Shown here: positions 55,795-64,000 of the stretch, one piece after another | How the letters are laid out: every line of letters starts with the position of its first letter | How positions within the stretch are numbered: position 1 is the first letter of the stretch | Assembly: GCA_009760885.1 (NCBI GenBank) | Contig: CM019718.1 | Location: forward strand, 23,509,633-23,573,632 | DNA from: Achatina immaculata | Taxonomy: Eukaryota; Mollusca; Gastropoda; Stylommatophora; Achatinidae | Reading direction: 5' to 3' | DNA: 64,000 nt | The notes under the pieces: generated by a model | What the model saw: only the letters and a program-made list of their open reading frames with translations | Told to the model about the DNA's origin: nothing | Databases searched by the model: none | Position numbers and translations under genes: made by a program

Positions 55795-56257
55795 CATGTA
55801 CTGTTTGGAATCTGAAGAGGGTCATTTCACTAATTTGCATCCATTGGATGCATCAGCAGCAGGCCATCTTGCTCACAACCGAGAGGCCTACAGGAGTGCT
55901 GTTAGGGAGGCAAAGTTTCGCAAGGGACATGCAAATGAATGAATGGATCCATTCCTGGACTTTGAATACATGACGGTAAAAACCGCTTGACACCCACACA
56001 GTCCATTCCAGGACTAAGAATAAATTACCGTAAAACCGCTTGACACCCGAAACGATGACTGCCCCTCAAGACCATCATGACTTTGAGTTCGGTGATCTCA
56101 GCTTCGCAGCTCCCCGGGGAAATCAGTAGAAGTACAGAGGCAAAAATCCCGCGATGACTGAAATTGACCGCTAAACAGTCAATAATAGAAACCCCCTCAG
56201 AAACTCCCAGAAGAAAACGTTTTCTGTTGTGTTCAGGCTCAGCAGGTTGTTCGTTAA
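55795..56257. repeat. Segmental duplication copy 2, with LINE insertion and short array
   Basis: Same order as 52610-53400 but with only about two 53-bp units (55954-56060) and a 101-bp LINE insertion. The right flank (56060-56257) is nearly identical to 53195-53400 and diverges abruptly after GGTTGTTCGT. Confidence 0.9.
55846..55946 (+). mobile_element. RTE-like LINE family A, shortest copy
   Basis: 101 bp encoding MDASAAGHLAHNREAYRSAV then REAKFRKGHANE and a stop, with an AATG tail. The 7-bp direct repeat ATCCATT flanks it (55839-55845 and 55947-55953). Confidence 0.9.
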
Positions 56258-56444
56258 GTACGAGGCCATGAGTCTGATAACAGTGGTGGAGCCTAGGGCT
56301 TCCACAGTTTCCTGGGCAGTGCCTAATAAAGAAATAGGCTTACGTGCTAGCTTCGCCACCCCAAGTAACATGCATATAAGTATGTTGTACACTGAACAGC
56401 CCGTAAACGGGATGATGGATCGGATTTCGAGTATCTTTACTAAG

Positions 56445-56600
56445 AAAGAGAAAACAAGAAAGAAGGAAAGAAAGAAAGAAAAGAAAGAAAGAAAAGAGAA
56501 CATAAGGAAGCTTTAAGTAAAGGAAAGCACTGAGCTGATTGCCAGACTTGTGGGAAATCAAACAAACAAACAAACAAACAAACAAACAAACAAACCCATC
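56445..56600. repeat. GAAA and AAAC microsatellites
   Basis: GAAA repeats at about 56455-56497 and CAAA repeats at about 56558-56596. Confidence 0.9.
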
Positions 56601-57224
56601 AACTCTTCCACGACAAAACACCATCTCGCATTCGGATTGTTCGAATCAGCACAAAACCCCTTAAGTACGGTTTCGGAGGATTATAACAACGATTAGACGC
56701 CTCCTCATCTATTTCCTAATTAACATTCCTCCCCTCCTGCGCGCCATACATCGAATTTCTGTCATATTTCACGTTTTTTTCTTCTCTTTAAACTCACTAC
56801 ATTAACATCTTACGGGACAAAGCCTGACATGGCTGTCATATGCTGCAGAACGCGCTGTCTAACTTTGATTCATCTTAGCCATTTCGCTGCAGCTTTTTTT
56901 TTTCTTAGGTTCGGTGATTTGTGTGAATTTAAAAAAGCCCATCCACTTCTTCTGTGTTTGTCAGCCCTTCATAATCCCTACATGAAATTCATATATTAAA
57001 CAGGTTTAAGATATTACGAGTTCCTTCTCATATCTGTATTACATTTATATGGGATGTAGTACCGGCAGTGTTTAAAAAAGTAATAATCGCAGAAGTAGTA
57101 ACAGTTGTAACATTAATATTGGTAACATTAGTAAAAGTAATCATGGTAATCAGGCCCAGTGATAAGTGGGAGACAATTTTCAACCAGTGTATGGCATTTT
57201 GGGCTCGGAGGGCTTTCTCTTATC

Positions 57225-57412
57225 TTAAGATAAGGGGCCGAAGAACAAGGCGGAGGGGGCCGAAGAACTTCAAGAGGGAGGGGGCCGGAAAAATTCAAAG
57301 GGGGGGGGCGAAGAACTTCAAGGGGAAAGGGGCCGGAGAACTTCAAGGGGGAGGGGCCGGAGAACTTCAAGGGGAAGGGGGCCGGAGAACTTCAAGCGGG
57401 AGGGGGCCGTAG
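57225..57412. repeat. G-rich ~23-bp repeat
   Basis: About seven imperfect units of GGGGGCCGGAGAACTTCAAG. Clustered G runs on the plus strand could form G-quadruplexes. Confidence 0.85.
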
Positions 57413-57679
57413 TGGATGAAAACAGAATGGCTAAACAACAGCTCGTGATGGTGTTGGGGGGGGGGGCTGAGAAAGAAACAGTTATGTACTACCTGACAAA
57501 GTTTTTATGAGAGGACCTTGTCGTAACAGTAGTGATAGAAGTAGTACTAGCAATAGCAATATTGGTAGTTGTAGCAGTGGTACTAGCAATACTAATATTA
57601 GTAGTGGTAGTAATGTATCTTGACTGATGGAAATAGGTTAAATAAACATTATTTTGCATCCTTGCCATGAAAATTACGA

Positions 57680-57959
57680 GTAGTAATAACAACAGCAACA
57701 GCAGCAGCAGCAGTAGTAGTAGTAGTAGTAGTAGTAATAGCAATAGTAGTAATAACAGCAGGAGCACCAGTAGTAATAACAGCAGTAGTAATAACAACAG
57801 CAGCAGTGGTACTAACAACAACAGCAGCAGCAGTAGAAATAGCAGCAGTAGTAGTATCAGTAGTAGTAGCAGCATATTAGCTACAGCAGCAGTAGGTGCA
57901 GCAGCAGCATTAGTAATAGCAGCAGTAGTAGTAGTAGTAATAGTAGTAGTGCTATTAAC

Positions 57960-57996
<37 letters not shown>

Positions 57997-58001
57997 TTAA
58001 C

Positions 58002-58035
<34 letters not shown>

Positions 58036-58055
58036 ATAGTAGTAGTGGTATTAAC

Positions 58056-58101
<46 letters not shown>

Positions 58102-58112
58102 ATAGCACCAAC
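57680..58112. repeat. AGT/AGC trinucleotide tract
   Basis: Long, partly pure AGT runs with AGC and AAC patches. Poly-Leu, poly-Thr, poly-Ser and poly-Val frames here are artefacts. Confidence 0.95.
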
Positions 58113-58149
58113 AGTAAGAGGAAAAGAAGGAACGGTAGTAATCGTAAAA

Positions 58150-59430
58150 GAGCTGTAAAGATAGACGTGCACGTGGTGGTAACCCTTTCCTCGCTTCTAT
58201 TCAGGACATAAACACTGTCTCCAGCACTCGACAGCGCTCAAGATGAACTCACGGAATTCCTGACAGAAAAAAACCCCAAAGAGCACACAAGCAACTTCAC
58301 AGTAAAACACACCTGCTACGCATTAAATGGGAAATACTTATAACGCAGCTTAAAATTGCAGTTTCTAAACGTGGAAATCAACTCTAAATACGCCGTGTTT
58401 TTATTTATAATAATGTTTTATTTCCCTTACAAAAGTTATCTACATGACTGAATGTAAAGAAAAAGTTAAAACTAGAATTATTCGTAAGTATAACGTATGT
58501 GAAGCTTCGCTTGTAGTGGCCAAAGATAGAACATAGGATTCCGAATTTTTAATTCAACAACTTAACTCCTTCATTACGTCATGCTCAGGGGTTGATTAGA
58601 ATGTATCTGGTGTTGAATATAAAAAAAAAAAAAATTCGTCATTTTAATATTTTCTTCAAGATATTAACGTGTGAAGAGCCCTTTATGCTAAACTTAATGC
58701 TTGAAAGTGAATTGATGAAGAGTAGAATATAAGACGGCCTTACTTGCACAGTTTTTCACTACCCGAAAATAAAAGCTCTCTCTCTCTCTCTCTCTCTTGT
58801 CTCCTCTCTCTATGTTTATGTCTCTCTCCCTCCTTCCCTCTCTTTCTCTTTCTCCTGTATTTCATTTGCTTTATTCTAACTTTAGTTATGATCTTAACAT
58901 TTAGCTTCAATGTTGAAAAGAAAAAAAAAACAACCCAAAAAACTGTAACCAGCAACTTTCAAGTATGTGAAGAAAGTCTTAGCAATCTAATCAATGTGAA
59001 GGCTAACAGTAGTGTTAACAATTACTGCGGGAAACATGTCACAGCTGACTCTCACTTTGAAATAAAGAAGAAACAGGTTTTAAGGTAAGCTAAAACTGTG
59101 AAAGAATGATATAATTTATGAAACTGTAAACAGTGTAAGTGAAGTTTTTTTTTTTTGTGTGCTTAAACTATCCTAATCACGACCTGTCTCATAGCGAAGT
59201 GTTCTGAATCGATAGTTCAGTAATGTAAAGAAAATAGTTCCTGGGTGTATTCCTCCGATCTGCGTCAGCCGCGTCACTTGAGAGATCTGATTTCATCAAG
59301 TTTCCTCAGTCTCTTCTCGCAGGCAACTTGGCCAGCCAGATCCAGCCAGCCCGGGCCGCGACCTTGTTATTTCCACACTTTAAATGCAAATAGCTCTGTC
59401 TCCCATAGAGACTCTTCTAAAGCCTCGACT
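58150..59430. other. Unassigned sequence
   Basis: A TC run at 58776-58797; otherwise no gene or element recognised. Confidence 0.35.
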
Positions 59431-59435
59431 TTACA

Positions 59436-59717
59436 ACGAGAAAGACAGAGAGAGAGAGAGAGAACGACACAGAGAGAGAAAAAACAGAAAGACTAAGAAA
59501 GAGAGATAAAGACAGAGAGAGACAGAGAGAGTCAGAGAGAGAAAGTCAGAGAGAGAAAGACAGAGAGAAAGACAAAGAAAGAGACAGAGAAATAGAGAGA
59601 AAAAGACACAGAGAGAAAGACAGAGAGAGAGAGAAAGATAGAGAAAGACAGAGAGAGACAGAGAGAGAGAACAAGATATTATTAAGAAGGAACTTGACAG
59701 AGTGCAATTGAGAGAGC

Positions 59718-59749
<32 letters not shown>

Positions 59750-59762
59750 CACAGAGAGAGAT

Positions 59763-59819
<57 letters not shown>

Positions 59820-60134
59820 AAAAACAGAAAGACTAAGAAAGAGAGAGAAAGACAGAGAGAGACAGAGAGAGAGCGTCAGAGAGAGAAAGACAGAGAGAAA
59901 GACAAAGAAAGAGACAGAGAAATAGAGAGAAAAAGACACAGAGAGAAAGACAGAGAGAGAAAGAAAGATAGAGAAAGACAGAGAGAGACAGAGAGAGAGA
60001 GAGAACAAGATATTATTAAGAAGGAACTTGACAGAGTGCAATGGAGAGAGCAGAGAGAGAAAGAGAGAGAGAACACAGAGAGAGATAGCGAGAGAGTGAG
60101 AACACAGAGAGAGAGATAGAGAGAGGAAGAGAGA
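59436..60134. repeat. Homopurine GA tract with ~335-bp duplication
   Basis: Almost pure purine over about 700 bp on the plus strand. Two non-GA markers (ACAAGATATTATTAAGAAGG at about 59671 and 60005) show that a block of about 335 bp is tandemly duplicated. Confidence 0.9.
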
Positions 60135-60384
60135 TGCCGCTTATTTTATACGATGCAGGAGTTCATGGAATCGATCTGAGAAGCCATTGAGACAAATTGG
60201 ATCCTAAGTTCATTTTATCTTGGCGGATCCTTCGATCCTGAATGTAAAGAGACCATTTCTTTTGTGGGGCCCTATGCATGTGTCGTCCACTTGTACCTGG
60301 AAGTTTTTCAAAGAATTTACATACATATAAACATAACGTGCATTGCTAGACAGCGGCAGGAGAGAATATTTTCCCATCTTGGCG

Positions 60385-60535
60385 ACTCTTGTTGTTTTCC
60401 GATCAGTTCAAATATTATTTTTCTGCGCTACGTGGTCAGTCCACTGATATATTTTTCTATTGGCTTCACTCTCCTCCTTTTCATGCTGAATTTTCCAGTC
60501 TTTAATAAGGCTCTCAAACTTCTGTTTTCTCACGA
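60385..60535 (-). mobile_element. LINE family C, 3' fragment
   Basis: The minus strand reads ALLKTGKFSMKRRRVKPIEK and YISGL, corresponding to the GKIQENRGRPRETYLSGL end at 54413-54615. Confidence 0.55.
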
Positions 60536-60760
60536 TATGTCACAATTTCTATAATTTCTGTCTTCTCATGACATGTTCAAATTCCCTAACTTCTGTCTTC
60601 TCATGATATGTTCATGTTCTCTAACTTCTATCTTCTCATGATATGTTCATGTTCTCTAACTTCTGTCTTCTCATTACATGTCCATCTTCCCTCACTTCTG
60701 TTCTTCTCATTACATTGCCCAAGTTCTCTAACTTCTGTCTTCTCACGATATGCCCATGTT
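60536..60760. repeat. ~35-bp tandem repeat derived from LINE family C
   Basis: Six to seven units of CTAACTTCTGTCTTCTCATG plus ATATGTTCATGTTCT. Each unit matches the sequence at the edge of the adjacent LINE fragment. Confidence 0.85.
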
Positions 60761-61940
60761 ATTTATCGGTCTGCCTGTCTGTGTATCTATCTAATCTCAT
60801 TGCATCTAATCATGGCCACACTGGAAGTCACTGAGAGAGGCATTGTTACTTCAACATCAGTTAACATTTGTTTCATATTTCCAGAAAAAAAACAATAAAT
60901 TCAATCTCAGTTTCCTATCACAGTATGCACCGGGTTCTCCTGTATTTAAAATATTCATAACCAAGTTTCCATTTTTCTTCATCTGTTAAGTAAACCAAGA
61001 ATCATGTATCATGCAGTGTGTATACAGTACCTTCGCTAGATATAAAACGTTTGCGTAAGCATTCCTGATAGACTAGCAGCATATGTCTTGTATATCATTT
61101 AGTACGTGGCCCGGATCTAAATAATCAGTCAAAAACCGACCAAAAAAAAAAAAAAACCCAACCCAGATGTTGAAATATACTTTAGTCGTAGGTCAGACAT
61201 TTAAATATTAAAGATACTTTGATTCTCTTTCTTTCCCTCTCCTCCTTTCTCTCTTTCTTTATTTTGTATTTCAACTCATTTCTTCAACCGATCTCTAACG
61301 TGGCCGAGTACAAACTTAATGTATGTTGATAAAGTTAATATTGAATTTTCTCTAGAAAAGAAAGTACCTTCATTATTCCAGGATTTTGTCTTATTATCAC
61401 GTGTAAGTACTTCGTCAAAACCAGAGGTTTTTTTCTCTCTCTATCAAGTGTAAGTACTTCGTCAAAACCAGAGGGTTTTTTTTCTCTCTCTCTCTCTCAA
61501 ATAAAAGTCAGCCATACCTTTACCAGGCTTCGGTGAGTTCTGTTTGGCCTAACTGTTCGTGATATCTGATTAGCCTACAGCGAGTTTCCACATTGTGGTG
61601 CAGGAAAAATGTAGCTAATATTTCCAGTGTACTAGCGCTAGTAAAAAGAAGAGAGCTTTACAATGTATCCATATATAAATATATCGATTATCTGAACTTT
61701 ACACGTAGAAGTTTCGTGTGCCATAAGCTCAAAAAAACGTTAACATTGATCGATTACTTTATATTTTTTCCCCCCTCCGTCTGTAATTCGAGCGCACAAA
61801 GTAATGATAACAAACCCTGGAAAAACAAAACGAAGACGGGTTTTTGCTACACGATACAACTAAGATTAGACATTTTTAGCTCAAACTTTTTTTCCCCCCC
61901 AGTGTTTCAGAAAGTACATTTTTCTTGACAAATACGCTTC
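60761..61940. other. Mostly unassigned sequence
   Basis: Apart from the 54-bp duplication and an A run at about 61143, no features recognised. Confidence 0.35.
61396..61498. repeat. 54-bp direct duplication
   Basis: GTGTAAGTACTTCGTCAAAA followed by CCAGAGG and a T/TC run occurs twice in succession. Confidence 0.9.
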
Positions 61941-61944
61941 TTTC

Positions 61945-62150
61945 CTTCGTCGTTGGCTCAGACATCGATGCCAGTCTCTCACAAATGCGGGCAGTTCGTC
62001 TCAGGTTTTCAGTATCACTGTAGAGCTTCTCTCGTAAGGGGGTTAGGGGTGGTGGGGGTGGGTCTGACCAGGTCCTTTGCTTGAGTGAGTTGTGTAGCTG
62101 GCAACTATGGAGGATGTGAAGCGGTGTCTGCTGTTCTTTGCTGCAGACAC
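61945..62150 (-). mobile_element. C-terminal end of a Jockey-like LINE
   Basis: The minus strand reads CSKEQQTPLHILHSCQLHNS, LKQRTWSDP, LREKLYSDTENLRRTARICE. This is the post-RNase-H C-terminal zinc-knuckle block (C..EQQT..HIL..C) of Jockey/I-type LINEs. Confidence 0.6.
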
Positions 62151-62412
62151 GTAGGTCTGTTGCTCTTTGCTGCAGACACGTAGGTCTGCTGCTCTTTGCT
62201 GCAGACACGTAAGTCTGTTGCTCTTTGCGGCAGACACGTAGGTCTGTTGCTCTTTGCTGCAGACACATAGGTATGTTGCTCTTTGCTGCAGACACGTAGG
62301 TCTGTTGCTCTTTGCTGCAGACACATGGCTCTGTTGCTCTTTGCTGCAGACACGTAGGTCTGGTGCTCTTTGCTGCAGACACGTAGGTCTGCTTCTCTTT
62401 GCTGCACACAAG
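62118..62412. repeat. 29-bp tandem repeat derived from the LINE zinc-knuckle
   Basis: About ten units of TCTGTTGCTCTTTGCTGCAG plus ACACGTAGG. On the minus strand one frame reads VCSKEQQTY per unit, continuous with CSKEQQTPLHIL of the adjoining LINE end. Confidence 0.92.
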
Positions 62413-62554
62413 TAGGTCTCTTGGGTCAGTGTTCAGCTTCTAGCATAAACCAGCCTTCAGTGTCCTTTTCTCAGATTCACTTGGTCGTTACTTTAGAGCT
62501 TGTCCTCATCCATCATCTGATCTTGCTGTCGGGTTTTGTTTTATCCATTTGTAT

Positions 62555-63480
62555 TTATAAATGTCAGAACCCTTATGAAAATGACAATCCTTTTCTTATT
62601 AGAACTGACCTAAAGCAAGGCGATATATTATCCCCATTACTGTTCAACCTAGTACAGGAAAAGATCATCAGAAAAATGAAAGAAGAAAGCAGTACGCAAG
62701 AACAAGCTAAAATACCAGGATACACTGGCGACATCGACCTGCTGGGAGAAACTATGCAAGAAATCACCAATACCTGCATACATATGAGAGATGTGTACTA
62801 AAAGTGGGCTTGACCATTAACCAAAATAAGAGAGTATATGAAGATATCAAGAGATCAGGAGTGGAATGATCCAGATCATCACTTATATGATATTATTTAT
62901 TCTGCCCCTGGTTTCATACTTTTTGGAGATATGATCATTAGGAAACCAGAAACATATGTCAGGAAAAACTTTCAACAGATGCAGAAAGGGAATAAAATAT
63001 ACGTTGCTTTGCAACACCTGTTAAAATCCAAAACCAGACGTCATATATGGACCAGAAACGTGGAATACAACAAATAAAGATGAGAAATAATTACAGGTCT
63101 TTGAGAACAAGATCCTAAGAAGAATCTTTGAGCCCATAAAGAACACAAAGAGTGGAGAACGGAGAGCTAAAAATAACACTGAACTGAACAGCTTATTTAA
63201 ATCCCAACGAATTATAAATGTCTTGAAACTGAACAGATTATGCTGGCTGGGCCATGTAGAAAGAATGGAAGAGAACAGACAAACGAAAATTATGTATGCA
63301 GAAGAGATGTGGGAAACAAGACCACGGTGTAGACCAAGACAGAGATGGAAAGACAACATAGAAGAGGATGTAAAGGAAATTGGCGTCACAAACTGGAGAG
63401 AGAAGATTAGGAGCAGAGAGGAATGGAGGCGAACTTTCTCTATAGCAGTGACCCTTAATGGCTCAAGAAGAAGAAGAAGA
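62555..63480 (+). mobile_element. LINE remnant
   Basis: The plus strand reads LIRTDLKQGDILSPLLFNLV near 62600 (RT palm), IPGYTGDIDLLGETMQEI near 62712 (YADD to YTGD), then decayed text. LNRLCWLGHVERMEENRQTK near 63226 and RPRCRPRQRWKDNIEEDVKE near 63322, NWREKIRSREEWRRTF near 63390 complete the C-terminus. An AAG tail at 63465-63482 closes it. Confidence 0.8.
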
Positions 63481-63482
63481 AG

Positions 63483-63890
63483 TCTTTTTAATTACCTTTA
63501 CTGTGTTGTTTTTTTTCTTCATACGTTGAGCTTCTATCGATTTATTGCAGCCTTCCTTCTCTTTCTGCCACTCTTGTCTCTTAATTTCCAGATGTTAACT
63601 CCGCGTGCAAGTGATAGGGCTTCTGTCATGTTGTCCTTTAATCTTTTGGTGCCTCAGTGTCTGAATGGCGGTCTGTGAGCCTGTGAAAAGTACATGTTGC
63701 TTCTCAGCGTTGTTCTGTTATTTTCATGGCTGCTGTCTTGATTGCTTCCCTGTATTGATAACACGTGCGACTTTACAACCTACAACAGAACGACTCAAAC
63801 GCTTCCACTTGGATGCTCTCAGTCGTTACATAATCTGTGGCAATGGTGGATATTGTTGGTTTGTACGGCGTGTATAACGTTCTGGGCAAA
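63483..63890. other. Unassigned sequence
   Basis: No gene recognised. Confidence 0.3.
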
Positions 63891-63937
63891 TCTCTCTCTC
63901 TCTCTCGCTCTCTCTGTCTCTCGCTCTCTCTGTCTCT
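63891..63937. repeat. TC-rich tract
   Basis: TCTC repeats with GCTC interruptions. Confidence 0.9.
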
Positions 63938-64000
63938 CCCCGAACCTTAAGTGCACAGGGCACATGCTGCTCCCGAACCTTAAGTGCCCAGGGCACATGG
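63938..64000. repeat. 33-bp tandem repeat running off the window end
   Basis: Two units of CCCGAACCTTAAGTGCACAG plus GGCACATGCTGCT (anchor CGAACC at 63941 and 63974); the array probably continues beyond 64000. Confidence 0.7.

Noticed and set aside
57489..58172. Long open frames of poly-Leu, poly-Thr, poly-Ser or poly-Val
   Set aside because: They are different readings of an AGT/AGC trinucleotide tract; any three-base repeat without a stop gives such frames on both strands.
1..64000. LTR retrotransposon or endogenous retrovirus
   Set aside because: I found no paired long terminal repeats, primer-binding site or Gag/protease/integrase motifs.

Overview
The window looks like intergenic or intronic DNA from an invertebrate animal, with a mollusc as the best guess. 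The reasons are the low gene content, vertebrate-style splice signals, several clades of non-LTR retrotransposon (RTE-like, L1/Tx1-like, Jockey-like), three mariner lineages, hAT-type short elements, tRNA-derived SINEs and a very high load of minisatellites. Nothing suggests a prokaryote: there are no operons, no ribosome-binding-site-led genes and no CRISPR array. Species assignment is inference only.

I can support only one host coding segment: the first coding exon (20584-20801, minus strand) of a globin X / neuroglobin-like globin. It has an N-terminal MGCVDS acylation motif, an A/B-helix sequence, and a splice donor exactly at the conserved globin B12.2 intron position. No second exon was found at lower coordinates. 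If none exists there, positions 1-20583 are largely or wholly the first intron of this gene.

Layout. 0-5 kb: a decayed mariner whose C-terminal coding part has become a 52-bp tandem repeat, a 12-bp array, and a 733-bp foldback element. 5-9.9 kb: 25/30-bp, 17-bp (about 75 units), 20-bp and 41-bp arrays, with truncated RTE-like LINE copies. 10-13 kb: a 65-bp array of about 24 units and an AGT-rich tract. 13.3-16.3 kb: a 42-bp array split by a mariner that is itself split by a LINE 3' end. 17-22.5 kb: several arrays, a SINE, a hAT-like MITE and the globin exon. 23-25 kb: a 33-bp array split by a 1.1-kb RTE-like LINE. 25.8-32 kb: arrays, SINE and LINE fragments. 32.6-37.4 kb: an L1/Tx1-clade element cleanly interrupted by a complete mariner, followed by another LINE remnant. 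38-43 kb: arrays, LINE 3' ends, SINEs and an inverted repeat. 43.6-46.45 kb: a hAT-ended element holding a minisatellite that holds a 1.98-kb LINE. 47-52 kb: 20-bp array and LINE 3' ends, one with a self-inverted copy. 52.6-56.3 kb: a duplicated segment with a 53-bp array. 57-60 kb: G-rich, AGT/AGC and homopurine tracts. 60.3-63.5 kb: LINE remnants with 35-bp and 29-bp arrays. 63.94-64.0 kb: an array running off the end.

Two themes run through the window. First, at least five tandem arrays have repeat units that are recognisable pieces of transposon coding sequence, so mobile elements appear to seed minisatellites here. Second, mobile elements with clean target-site duplications repeatedly sit inside older arrays, giving nests up to three deep with a readable order of events. 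Almost all long open frames in the window are either transposon remnants or arrays whose unit length leaves frames open; they are not host proteins.
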